Positions 23,155 to 30,427 of a DNA stretch of 64,000 nt are shown here, in pieces. The first letter of the stretch is position 1. Each line of letters starts with the position of its first letter. The stretch lies in contig JAEUQU010000002.1 of the NCBI GenBank assembly GCA_016789455.1, positions 930,001-994,000 of the forward strand. The letters run 5' to 3'. A model generated the notes under the pieces. The model searched no databases and was not told the DNA's origin. It was given only the letters and a program-made list of their open reading frames with translations. Source of the stretch: Candidatus Saccharibacteria bacterium (GTDB lineage: Bacteria; Patescibacteriota; Saccharimonadia; Saccharimonadales; Saccharimonadaceae). Both the position numbers and the translations under genes were made by a program.

Positions 23155-23553
23155 ATGAGGACTCTCCATATGACGGGTGGCACACCAGCACACCGAGCTA
23201 ATCAATACACACGCGACCCACGTCAGAGGGCGTTTCTTAATGCTTATTACAGCCCCACTAGTGATACATATAGCAATGCCTATCAGTCAGCGCTTAGGAG
23301 CGGCTACAGTGAGGCTACAGCTAAAGATTTACTCCATAACCGCCCTAAGTGGTTATCGGAAACACCTGGAGACTCTCAGGCCCCTACAGCCAACCAACTC
23401 CTTGAGGCACTGGGTGAAATCATCAATAACTCAGCCACGGTGACGCGCGATAAAATAAAAGCCATCGAGTTACTCATGAAACATCACGGCATGCTCAAAG
23501 AGCGCGTCCAAGTCGATAGAACCATGATCAATATTCAAAGTGTACTGGACTGA
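23155..23553 (+). CDS. Terminase small-subunit-like protein
   Basis: 132 residues from MRTLHMTGGTPAHRANQ; AAGGAC precedes the ATG, and TTGCTT-17-TATAAT lies upstream. The core FLNAYYSPTSDTYSNAYQSA, SGYSEATAKDLLHN, PKWLSE matches the HTH of phage small terminases (a helix pair ending in GYSxxTAxxxxxxLLxxP). The C-terminal half (VTRDKIKAIELLMKHHGMLK) fits the oligomerisation region. No large terminase subunit is present in the element, as in satellites that redirect a helper phage's packaging motor. Alternative: a generic phage DNA-binding protein. Confidence 0.7.
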   Translation: MRTLHMTGGTPAHRANQYTRDPRQRAFLNAYYSPTSDTYSNAYQSALRSGYSEATAKDLLHNRPKWLSETPGDSQAPTANQLLEALGEIINNSATVTRDKIKAIELLMKHHGMLKERVQVDRTMINIQSVLD

Positions 23554-23570
23554 TATAAAATGGCCTGTAC

Positions 23571-24305
23571 ATGGCCATCCAGCAAGCTCCCTACTCTTTC
23601 ACTCAGTATCATCGCCTGCCTGAATGGCTCAAGCGTAGCTGGAGTATATTTGACCGCGTTCGCATACGTGCCGACTTTAAGAAAGACCTTGACGACACAC
23701 ATGAGCGCCTTGCCCAAGGAGCTGAACGTTCAGTGGAAGTTATTCGAATTCTCAAGACATACAGTTTAGGCCAAGGCATGGACCAACTAATCATAGCTTG
23801 CTTGGAAAACAAGGATATTACCGATGAAGCGCTCCTGAACATGATTCCTCCGCCCGTCAGATTTTTAAACCATGGATTCAAAGTAATTATTCCGGCCGCT
23901 GACCCGCAGGCCGCATACAATGATAATGAGCGGGCGCGTGAAGCCGTGAAGAAGATCAGTGACATCGACATTGCCACCTCAAAAGAAGTGACTTATTTGG
24001 TGATACCTCCCGGGATTAGCAAGGATGAGCTTAAGAACTTTATTGATGAGTACTATGAAGAGTTGCAGACTGCCATACAGGGAACCCAAGAGCTATACTT
24101 TGAGTCCGCACGAAATACTTCAAAGAGGATTCGGCGAGTATCTCCCGATGAAATAATAGATGAACGGATGCATGAGCTAAAAACCATGGGTCATAAGACC
24201 GCATCAATCGCCAGAGTAATCGAGAAGGAGTTTGGAAGACAGTTCACGGCGCCGGAGATTGCCAAGCGTGAGCTGCAGATGAGACGTCGCAAGAATCGTC
24301 AATAA
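23571..24305 (+). CDS. Element protein with C-terminal HTH, unknown function
   Basis: 244 residues. N-terminal part FTQYHRLPEWLKRSWSIFDR then a helical region (FKKDLDDTHERLAQGAERSVE, VEVIRILKTYSLGQG). Central alpha/beta with VTYLVIPPGISKDELKNF. The last ~45 residues look like a HTH (HKTASIARVIEKEFGRQFT, APEIAKRELQMRRRKNRQ). It follows the terminase-like gene by 17 nt, so the two are likely co-expressed. No family recognised; a replication, packaging or DNA-binding role is plausible. Confidence 0.66.
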   Translation: MAIQQAPYSFTQYHRLPEWLKRSWSIFDRVRIRADFKKDLDDTHERLAQGAERSVEVIRILKTYSLGQGMDQLIIACLENKDITDEALLNMIPPPVRFLNHGFKVIIPAADPQAAYNDNERAREAVKKISDIDIATSKEVTYLVIPPGISKDELKNFIDEYYEELQTAIQGTQELYFESARNTSKRIRRVSPDEIIDERMHELKTMGHKTASIARVIEKEFGRQFTAPEIAKRELQMRRRKNRQ

Positions 24306-24420
24306 GCCCTAGTTCTAGTGAAGATGTTTTAGGTTCAATTCACACTCTAAAGTAGGTTCCGTACTGCCCCTATGGAAACCGCCACATAGCGGCAGATGGC
24401 GGACTACCACATGGAGTCTT

Positions 24421-24606
24421 ATGAACGAACTTAAGAGCCGCACAGCGGCCACACCACCCGAAAGCGTACTAAGCCTGCTGGCGAAGACCAGGGACTCACC
24501 TATGGATGAACTGCCTACCGAGGCGCGCATGCTGTTTGAGCTTTGCATGCTTATCGTTAACATTCGATATCGTAGCTTATACGGAGAGGACAGTCGTGAA
24601 CAATAA
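24421..24606 (+). CDS. Small protein upstream of the recombinase
   Basis: 61 residues, acidic, with one helix (EARMLFELCMLIVNIRYRS). GGAG sits close to the ATG. It could be a recombination directionality factor by position only, since such factors are often small and next to large serine integrases; the sequence itself does not show a HTH, so this is speculative. An AT-rich hairpin region (CCGCCAcatagcggcagaTGGCGG) precedes it. Confidence 0.5.
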   Translation: MNELKSRTAATPPESVLSLLAKTRDSPMDELPTEARMLFELCMLIVNIRYRSLYGEDSREQ

Positions 24607-24679
24607 TGATCAGTGCTTCAATAACAACATCCTAGCCGTTGAAGCAATCTGCTAGGCTTAATTCAAAGGAGATACAGCA

Positions 24680-26230
24680 ATGGACTTTCAGGCCAAACTA
24701 CCCAAGAAAAAAGCGTTTGTCTATCTTCGCCGCTCCCAAGACCGTGACGACCGACAGATGCTATCTATAGATAAGCAGGATGCCCAGGTCCAGCAGGTTA
24801 TTAAACGTGAGAGCTTTAGTCCTATTCAACTTGCGCCAGAGGAGCGGTCAGCAAAATCACCAGGACGGCCCATCTTCAACGATATGATGGAGCGGATTAT
24901 GAATGGCGAAGCTCGATACATTGTTGTCTGGGCGCTCAGCAGACTGAGCCGTAATGCCGTGGACGGTGGCGCCATCATCCACGCATTCGATACCGGCAAG
25001 CTACTCGCCATCCATACTCCCAACGGTGTATACCGCAATAATAGCAACGACATAATGATGCTACAGTTTGAGTTTGCGATTGCTAAGAAGAATAACGATG
25101 ATCTTAGCTATCACGTTCGAGAGGGCTTTGCCATGAAGCGCGTCCATGGCCAGTATCCAGGCCCTGCCCCGCTTGGCTACAGGAATGCCATAGTTGGTCC
25201 TGGAATGCGGAATATAGTACCCGACCCCGAAAAGGCTCCTCTTGTAACCAAAGTCTATGAATTGGCGGCGAGTGGTACCTATACCTTGGATGAGCTATGG
25301 CGTGCTGCCCAGCAGATGGGATTATCATCCTCACGCAACAAGCCTATCAGTAAGCAGACTCTGGTTGAGTTATTGCGGCGGCGCGCCAACACTGGGGTAT
25401 TCCAATATGGTGGAGAAGAATGGCATGTAGGCACCTACTCTCCTTTGGTGAGTACTGATCTATACGATCAAGTGCAGGTAGCCATGGGCTGGAAGAAGCC
25501 GACCCACCGCCAATCCACCAGAGGGCGTCAATTCCCCTTCAAGGGCGTGTTGCTATATCATACCTGCGGTCATAATATAACAGCCTACACTAAAGCCAAG
25601 CGCTTATCCGGCGGCAGCACCGCCGAATATACCTATTACACCTGCACCAAAAAGAGTCGGACAGTAAAATGTGACGAAGCGCAGATCAGAAATACTGAAC
25701 TTGAGCGCGCCGTTCGTGAGCACCTTGCAGCTTTCGAGATAAGCGAGACGGAGGCCGCAGCAGCAATTGGCTGGTTGCAGCGTCTTTATGAAGAATCCCA
25801 AAGAGATACAGGAAAGAACAAGACTCGCTGGCTACGAGAGCAGAAAGAGGCTCAGAATGCTCTAGACAGGTTAGATGAGAAGCTTGTGACTGGAGTTATT
25901 GGAGACGACCGTTATAAGTTGCAGGCCGAGAAGTACCAGTCTGCACTTGTTAGAACTGACGCACTCCTGGCCAATCAGGAGCATGACGCCAAAAAGTGGC
26001 TAGAACTAGCTCAGAGTGTCTTCTCAAGCGCTATTAACCTGGGTGACGTTTTCATGGAGGCTAATGACACAGAAAAGCGACGCCTCATGCTTTATCTAGG
26101 TTCGAACTGGAAATTGAGCAACAAAAAAGTCCTGCTAACACCTAGAGAACCTTTCTCATACTTGCACAGCAGGACTAACGGTCTAAATTGGCGGGCCCGA
26201 CCGGATTCGAACCGGCGATCTCCTCCGTGA
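24680..26230 (+). CDS. Large serine recombinase (integrase) of the element
   Basis: 516 residues. Resolvase-type catalytic domain with YLRRSQDRDDRQMLS (nucleophile Ser), IVVWALSRLSRNAVDGG; Recombinase domain (GFAMKRVHGQYPGPAPLGYR, LSSSRNKPISKQTLVELLRR); zinc ribbon HTCGHNIT...YYTCTKKS..VKC; C-terminal coiled coil (QKEAQNALDRLDEKL). Start has AAAGGAGATACAGCA. The last 14 codons lie in the tRNA-Asp gene, so the C-terminus (WRARPDSNRRSPP) is encoded by the attachment site and changes upon excision. Confidence 0.95.
   Translation: MDFQAKLPKKKAFVYLRRSQDRDDRQMLSIDKQDAQVQQVIKRESFSPIQLAPEERSAKSPGRPIFNDMMERIMNGEARYIVVWALSRLSRNAVDGGAIIHAFDTGKLLAIHTPNGVYRNNSNDIMMLQFEFAIAKKNNDDLSYHVREGFAMKRVHGQYPGPAPLGYRNAIVGPGMRNIVPDPEKAPLVTKVYELAASGTYTLDELWRAAQQMGLSSSRNKPISKQTLVELLRRRANTGVFQYGGEEWHVGTYSPLVSTDLYDQVQVAMGWKKPTHRQSTRGRQFPFKGVLLYHTCGHNITAYTKAKRLSGGSTAEYTYYTCTKKSRTVKCDEAQIRNTELERAVREHLAAFEISETEAAAAIGWLQRLYEESQRDTGKNKTRWLREQKEAQNALDRLDEKLVTGVIGDDRYKLQAEKYQSALVRTDALLANQEHDAKKWLELAQSVFSSAINLGDVFMEANDTEKRRLMLYLGSNWKLSNKKVLLTPREPFSYLHSRTNGLNWRARPDSNRRSPP
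26189..26206. repeat. Right attachment site (within tRNA-Asp)
   Basis: 18 bp identical to 16646-16663. It covers the CCA end and acceptor/T-arm of tRNA-Asp. Confidence 0.8.
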
Positions 26231-26266
26231 CAGGGAGGCGTGATAGGCCGACTTCACTACGAGCCC
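26189..26266 (-). tRNA. trnD: tRNA-Asp (GTC)
   Basis: Acceptor GGGCTCG / CGGGCCC (one G-U), anticodon stem-loop CCTCC-CTGTCAC-GGAGG giving GTC, T-arm with GGTTCGAATCC, and an encoded CCA. Serves as the integration site of the 16646-26206 element. Confidence 0.95.
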
Positions 26267-26302
26267 ATCTAACCAGATGGCGGGACGCCAGAAGACTTTC
26301 AA

Positions 26303-26331
26303 AGCATAACAGACAGTTCCCTGTTTGACAA
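26303..26331 (-). promoter_or_regulatory. Promoter of tRNA-Asp
   Basis: -35 TTGTCA (26326-26331), 17-bp spacer, -10 TATGCT (26303-26308) on the minus strand, 37 nt before the mature tRNA. Confidence 0.65.
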
Positions 26332-26432
26332 GATGGATGTGGAGCGGGTCGCGCTGGGACAAAACCATTGCGCCAAACGCCCTTTTATACTGATAATGTA
26401 CACGGAGCCCATCGCACGACGAAAGGAGGCGG

Positions 26433-26774
26433 ATGTCCCGCCCGACGGATCCGCCGCAGTACGCGACGCCGGTGACGCACATCACCCTGGTCGTGCTGCT
26501 GACCGTGTTGTTCTGCCTGCTGTTCGCAGGACTGCTGTACGCCTGGCTATACCCCGTCAGCCGGCTGACCGGCCGGCGGATACACATGGGCATGTCCCCG
26601 CGGCTTGCCCTGACCAACCTGGCCCTGGTGGCCTTTCCTGCGGCGACCTGCTTTTACATCGTCGCTTTAAGCGGGATGTCAGGCCTGGTCGCCTTGGGCA
26701 CCAGCCTGGCGGTGGGGGCGATCTGTTTCTTCGGCGCCCAGCTCCACCAATGCTTCAGCTTCAGGCGGGAGTGA
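26433..26774 (+). CDS. Small three-pass membrane protein
   Basis: 113 residues. Strong Shine-Dalgarno AAAGGAGG 3 nt before the ATG. Three transmembrane segments (ITLVVLLTVLFCLLFAGLLY, LALTNLALVAFPAATCFYIV, LVALGTSLAVGAICFFGAQL). No recognised family. Its layout (own ribosome-binding site, GC-rich, hairpin GGAAAGCCT...AGGCTTTCC at 26787-26822) is like the orphan island genes. Confidence 0.65.
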   Translation: MSRPTDPPQYATPVTHITLVVLLTVLFCLLFAGLLYAWLYPVSRLTGRRIHMGMSPRLALTNLALVAFPAATCFYIVALSGMSGLVALGTSLAVGAICFFGAQLHQCFSFRRE

Positions 26775-26920
26775 AGCAGGCAGTGCGGAAAGCCTTGCCG
26801 GTGCGACTGGCGAGGCTTTCCAGTCCTCTTCGTGCCATATTGACATATATATCGTTTTATTTTATTCTGATGATAGTTGCAGGCGCCCCGCCCGCACCGA
26901 TCCCATGAGGAGCCCCGGCC

Positions 26921-27256
26921 ATGCACTGGCTACCCAACCCCACCGTCATCCTGCCCGACTGGCTGTTCAGCGGCCTGGTGGTCGCGCTGGCACTCAGCCT
27001 GATCGTCAGCGTGGGCTGCAAGATGTGCAGCTTCGACAGCTACGACTTCTGGCGGGAGCTGTTGGGGACGCTGGTCGTCAGCATTCCCATCATGCTGACG
27101 GAGACCTTCTTCCGGGCGCACGTCAGTGAACGTGCCGGTTTCATCGCCATGCTGGTCGCGGCCGCCGTCGTCTTCGGCATCTGGGGCCTGTACCGGAACT
27201 GGCGGGAAAAGCACCCCCGCGCACCGCGCGAGTACACACTCACCGTCCGGGACTGA
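26921..27256 (+). CDS. Small membrane protein
   Basis: 111 residues with about three transmembrane segments (PDWLFSGLVVALALSLIVSV, ELLGTLVVSIPIMLTETFF, AGFIAMLVAAAVVFGIWGLY) and a basic tail. GAGGAG lies upstream of the ATG. Unknown function; probably an independently transcribed orphan gene, as it is followed at once by a strong terminator. It resembles the preceding gene in size and topology but I do not see sequence similarity. Confidence 0.62.
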   Translation: MHWLPNPTVILPDWLFSGLVVALALSLIVSVGCKMCSFDSYDFWRELLGTLVVSIPIMLTETFFRAHVSERAGFIAMLVAAAVVFGIWGLYRNWREKHPRAPREYTLTVRD

Positions 27257-27273
27257 CCTCCCGGCCGCCCCTA

Positions 27274-27314
27274 CGCCGCTCCAGCCGGGCCTCCCCGGCC
27301 GGAGCGGCGTTTTC
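27274..27314 (+). terminator. Terminator of 26921-27256
   Basis: CGCCGCTCCaGCCGG pairs with CCGGCCGGAGCGGCG, followed by TTTTC. Confidence 0.88.
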
Positions 27315-27355
27315 AAATACCCGCGCCCATGGTACTATCGATGTGATTCATGTGT

Positions 27356-27431
27356 GCCACCTTAGCTCAGTTGGTAGAGCGACGCATTCGTAACGCGTAG
27401 GTCAACGGTTCGATCCCGTTAGGTGGCTCCA
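27356..27431 (+). tRNA. trnT: tRNA-Thr (CGT)
   Basis: Acceptor GCCACCT / AGGTGGC, D-loop TAGCTCAGTTGGTAGAG, anticodon loop TTCGTAA (CGT), T-arm CGGTTCGATCCCG, encoded CCA. Confidence 0.95.
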
Positions 27432-27460
27432 AGAGTCCGGGACGCTTTGCTCGAGCCCGA

Positions 27461-27511
27461 CATAAGGCCAAGACTTTGGCCTTATGGGTTCGATCCCGCC
27501 AGGTGGCTCCA
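27461..27511 (+). repeat. tRNA-Thr 3'-end duplication with hairpin
   Basis: 27487-27511 repeats the last 25 nt of tRNA-Thr (23/25 identical, ends AGGTGGCTCCA) without the 5' half. It is preceded by an 11-bp perfect hairpin CATAAGGCCAA / TTGGCCTTATG (27461-27486). A related CCCGACATAxGGCCAA block recurs at 27534-27550. This looks like the scar of an integration/excision event at the tRNA 3' end. Confidence 0.65.
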
Positions 27512-27552
27512 GATAATCCGAGAGGCGCCGCGCCCCGACATACGGCCAATGC

Positions 27553-27627
27553 GCGGGTATCGTATAGTGGTTAATATGCGACCTTCCCAAGGTCGAGCGC
27601 AGAGTTCGATTCTCTGTACCCGCACCA
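27553..27627 (+). tRNA. trnG: tRNA-Gly (CCC)
   Basis: Acceptor GCGGGTA / TACCCGC, D-loop CGTATAGTGGTTAATATG, anticodon stem-loop CGACC-TTCCCAA-GGTCG (CCC), T-arm AGAGTTCGATTCTCT, encoded CCA. Confidence 0.95.
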
Positions 27628-27788
27628 TGCGGCAGCCATTATGGCCAGCCGTACACACCCTACTTTTTGACTTTTTTGATAGTTAATGTTTTTATATAGA
27701 GAGGCCCATCCGGGTCTCTTTGTCCGTCAGGACACACCTGCACCACCACCCCGATGCTCCAGTACGGAGCGGAACGGATGAATTTCCA

Positions 27789-28229
27789 TGGAAGATAGCA
27801 ACATCCTCCTCTCGCCCTGCGTACGGGAGGCCACTGCCGCCCTGCTGCGGCTGGTGATGCTGGCGTCCCGACTCCAGCATCACCGCCAACGCCGCGTGGA
27901 GCAACTTCAGCTTCTTCGCCAAGATCACGGCCGGGCCAGTACTGCCCCGGCCGGGCGATCCGGGTGATCAGAACCAGCCGTCGCGCTACATCGACTTCTA
28001 CGCGCCCACGCTGCGTGGCGGCATGCAGAAGATCGCCACCGTCGAGCTGCGCGGCTACCGTGTCGATGGTGAAGATGCCATCAACTGGCGCGTCGTCGAG
28101 ATCTCGTACGCCCACCACTGGGACGGGCGAGCCAACTACGACTACCGCAGGCACACCCTGCCCTACACCGGCGAATCGTTCAAGGAGACCGACGCCGAGT
28201 ACGCCGTCACCATGATGACCCACAGCTAG
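27789..28229 (+). pseudogene. Orphan paralogue family B, copy 1, frameshifted
   Basis: The reading frame opened by ATG 27789 (MEDSNILLSPCVREATAALL) stops at 27968, but in the next frame a protein-like sequence begins right after a TGA at 27859 and continues to 28229 (SSITANAAWSNFSFFAKI, YIDFYAPTLRGGMQKIATVE, LRGYRVDGEDAINWRVVE). This second part aligns with paralogues 28247 and 28819 (ATVxLRGxRxDGxxxxxWR). So one indel near 27855-27880 joins the two. It may be a sequencing error, a real mutation, or programmed frameshifting. A leader hairpin GAGAGGCCC/GGGTCTC precedes it. Confidence 0.6.
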
Positions 28230-28246
28230 ACGAAAGGACGCTCCCC

Positions 28247-28645
28247 ATGGCTCCATCCATCTCGGTCTGCGAACGGCTGGCCAGCCAGGCCATCGATCTG
28301 CTGTGCCGCGGCCAGCTCCGCGCCGGCCGCCCCAGCGGCTGGTCACTCGCCGGCATCCAGGATGGCCGTTACCGCCTGGGCCGGATCGCGCCGGCCGGTG
28401 GCAGTGCGGCCTGCCGCATCTACGAGCGGCACGTGGAGTTCATCCTCCGCGGCCACAGCCTGGCGACCGTCACCATGCGCGGCTGCCAGAACCAGGGTGA
28501 ACGGCACATCCGCTGGTTCGTCAGCTGGCTGCAGTACAGGCCGGGCATGCGCCCAGACGCTCTCCTGCAGGACTGCAGCGTGAACGGCCTGGAACCACTG
28601 GTCAGCTCCCGCGCAGAAGACATGCCGGTACCGGCAAGGACCTGA
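28247..28645 (+). CDS. Orphan paralogue family B, copy 2
   Basis: 132 residues; ATG after GAAAGGACGCTCCCC, 17 nt behind the frameshifted copy, so probably co-transcribed. An N-terminal helix (RLASQAIDLLCRGQLRAGR), then a core ERHVEFILRGHSLATVTMRG followed by HIRWFVSWLQY, which aligns with copy 3. Beta-strand-rich core; unknown function. Confidence 0.65.
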   Translation: MAPSISVCERLASQAIDLLCRGQLRAGRPSGWSLAGIQDGRYRLGRIAPAGGSAACRIYERHVEFILRGHSLATVTMRGCQNQGERHIRWFVSWLQYRPGMRPDALLQDCSVNGLEPLVSSRAEDMPVPART

Positions 28646-28653
28646 CGGGCACC

Positions 28654-28698
28654 GTGCCGCGGAGGCCACTTCGGCCTCCGCGGCACCACCGCCTTTTC
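28654..28698 (+). terminator. Terminator of family B copies 1-2
   Basis: 14-bp stem GTGCCGCGGAGGCC / GGCCTCCGCGGCAC, then CACCGCCTTTTCC. Confidence 0.8.
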
Positions 28699-28710
28699 CT
28701 GCCGCCACTA

Positions 28711-28775
28711 TTGACTTCATATATGAAATGTTGTACATTCTGTTACGGCTCCCGATAATGGGAGCGTTTTTATTT
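28711..28775 (+). promoter_or_regulatory. Promoter and attenuator-like leader of family B copy 3
   Basis: TTGACT (28711-28716), 17-bp spacer, TACATT (28734-28739). Immediately downstream, in the untranslated leader, GCTCCC gataat GGGAGC is followed by GTTTTTATTT (28748-28775): a complete intrinsic terminator between promoter and start codon, i.e. a possible conditional attenuator. Confidence 0.65.
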
Positions 28776-28818
28776 CCGACGACCGGCCGGACATAGACCG
28801 GCAGAGAGGCTGGACATC

Positions 28819-29232
28819 GTGTCAACCTACCTGATAGGCCTGCCGCCCACCGCCGCCTGCGCCATCAAGCTGGTGGAGACCTGGCGCAACGGCATGCTGA
28901 CGGGCCTGCGGGCCCCGCAGTGGCGGCGGATGACGCCGTGGTTCGACGGCATCCTCATGCGCGAGATCCGGGGCGAGTACTCGGAGGAGCACGGCACCCA
29001 CTACGTCCGCGAGATCGTCTTCACCTTCCAGGGCCACGAGCTGGCGACCATCACCTTCCGCGGCAACCGCCATGAAGACGGTACGGCCTGGCGGGCGACC
29101 GCCCTCTCGTTCTTCCGCCGCTTCGACGGGGACGAGGCGGGCGACCAGAGCGGCGGCCCGGTGCCGCAGGGCCAGCAGCCGCTGCACAGCACCCACCCGC
29201 TCGACCAGCCCACGGCGGCCCTGGGTGCCTGA
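28819..29232 (+). CDS. Orphan paralogue family B, copy 3
   Basis: 137 residues; GTG start after GAGAGGCTGGACATC. N-terminal helix (PTAACAIKLVETWRNGM), then REIVFTFQGHELATITFRG, HEDGTAWRATALSFFRRF, matching copies 1 and 2. The last ~35 residues are Gln/Gly/Pro-rich and probably disordered. The GxELATxTxRGxRxxG core is the family hallmark. Function unknown. Confidence 0.66.
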   Translation: MSTYLIGLPPTAACAIKLVETWRNGMLTGLRAPQWRRMTPWFDGILMREIRGEYSEEHGTHYVREIVFTFQGHELATITFRGNRHEDGTAWRATALSFFRRFDGDEAGDQSGGPVPQGQQPLHSTHPLDQPTAALGA

Positions 29233-29304
29233 ACCCAGTCCACGGTGGACATGAGTGCCTGAGCGCGGCCGGGAGCACTCCGCCGTCCGGCACGCGGACA
29301 TGAA

Positions 29305-29341
29305 ACGTGCCGTGGGGGCCTCATTGGCTTCCACGGCACGT
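29305..29341 (+). terminator. Hairpin after family B copy 3
   Basis: ACGTGCCGTGG / CCACGGCACGT perfect 11-bp stem. A T-run (TATATTTTTTAC) follows about 10 nt later. Confidence 0.6.
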
Positions 29342-29383
29342 CCGACAACTTCGTATATATTTTTTACTGTTCAGGCCGGCGCA

Positions 29384-30427
29384 TCAACGTTCGACCGCGA
29401 TATATTCTTCAATCTTATTGTTCTTGCGCAGCTCTTTGAGGCGGCGCGGGAACTCCTTGAGCTGGGTAGTGATGTGGGCGACGTGGATCTCGTCGTCGCG
29501 CTTGTCGACGACCTTGGCGACGAAGTAGTTATCCGCACCCTGGGACACCTTGGAGAGCTTGCCCTTCTCCACGCCCCGGACGGCTTCGTATATGTCGTCG
29601 GGGTCATTGCTGTTGGGACCGATGAAGCCGATATCGCCGCCGTTCTTCTTGGTGGCGGCATCGTCGGATTTCTCAGTAGCGAGCTTGGCGAAATCGGCGC
29701 CGCCCTGCAGCTCTTTGAGGATGCCCTCGGTGCGGCTACGGGCAGGATCATCAATACCGAAGACGACTTTGCGGCGCAGAAGCTGGTTCTCGATGGACTG
29801 GCGGTACTCGTCAAAGCTCCAGTCGTAATACTCCTTGATGACTTTGCGGAAGTCCTCCTCGCTGGCACCCAGCTGGTTGGATTCCACCTGGGTCTTGATG
29901 AAGTCATCGACTTCCTGGCGGCTGACGGATATGTTTTCCTGGCGGGCCAGCTTGCGCACCAGGGTCTGCTCGATGACCTTGTTCAGGGCGACGCGCTTCT
30001 GGTATTCAAGCTGGTCGCGGCCGGCATCGGAGGCGAAGTTGATGGCTTCCTTGGTGCTGAGATAGTGCATGGCGCTGCGCAGCTCCAAAAGGTAATCGCG
30101 GTACGGTACGGCCTCGCCGTCGACACTGGCGACTGACATCGGGATAATCTGCGTCACGCGGTAAAAGAAGCCGGAGGTATCCTGGGCGCGGTACAGGCGG
30201 AACCAGGTCAGGATGGCCAGGCCGATAACCAGCAGGACGACGATCGCAATGGAGACCGCCACGGTCCGGTGCTTGGTCTGTTGCATCGGGTACTTGTAGC
30301 GCTTGCCCTTGGCGATAACGGCTTCACGGTGCTCTGCCAGCGTATCATTGGTGATACGCGGTACGGGCGCGGCCGCGTCCTGCCTGCGGCGCAGCTTGCC
30401 GCTAAGCTTCTTGAGATGTTTCTTCAT
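29384..30427 (-). CDS. Membrane-anchored parvulin-type peptidyl-prolyl isomerase (SurA/PrsA-like)
   Basis: 347 residues. Basic cytoplasmic N-terminus, one transmembrane helix at ~55-75 (TVAVSIAIVVLLVIGLAILT), a SurA-N-type helical region (YRDYLLELRSAMHYL, LNKVIEQTLVRKLARQENISV, VDDFIKTQVESNQLG), then a PPIC rotamase domain (ELQGGADFAKLATEKSDDA, NGGDIGFIGPNSND, FVAKVVDKRDDEIHVAHI). Expected to assist folding of exported proteins such as the surface proteins and pilins of this locus. ATG overlaps the upstream PH-domain gene by 26 nt, so the two are translationally coupled. Confidence 0.88.
   Translation of the reverse strand: MKKHLKKLSGKLRRRQDAAAPVPRITNDTLAEHREAVIAKGKRYKYPMQQTKHRTVAVSIAIVVLLVIGLAILTWFRLYRAQDTSGFFYRVTQIIPMSVASVDGEAVPYRDYLLELRSAMHYLSTKEAINFASDAGRDQLEYQKRVALNKVIEQTLVRKLARQENISVSRQEVDDFIKTQVESNQLGASEEDFRKVIKEYYDWSFDEYRQSIENQLLRRKVVFGIDDPARSRTEGILKELQGGADFAKLATEKSDDAATKKNGGDIGFIGPNSNDPDDIYEAVRGVEKGKLSKVSQGADNYFVAKVVDKRDDEIHVAHITTQLKEFPRRLKELRKNNKIEEYIAVER

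Larger units (their letters stand above)
16646..26206 (+). mobile_element. Integrative element in tRNA-Asp, phage-satellite-like (~9.56 kb)
   Basis: Bounded by an 18-bp direct repeat of the tRNA-Asp 3' end (16646-16663 and 26189-26206, beginning TGGCGGGCCC). The right copy is the intact tRNA; the left is a duplicated fragment. Inside, from left to right: AlbA_2 protein, membrane nuclease-like protein, small membrane protein, AbiTii protein, LexA-like repressor, DUF1508 protein, two small membrane proteins, terminase-small-subunit-like protein, an HTH-tailed protein, a 61-residue protein and a large serine recombinase next to the right end. Lower GC than the surroundings. No structural phage genes or large terminase, so it is either a satellite or a small integrative element. 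Confidence 0.82.

Noticed and set aside
27660-28346. A 228-codon minus-strand frame across family B copy 1
   Set aside because: Shadow of the frameshifted plus-strand gene, whose two segments match its paralogues.
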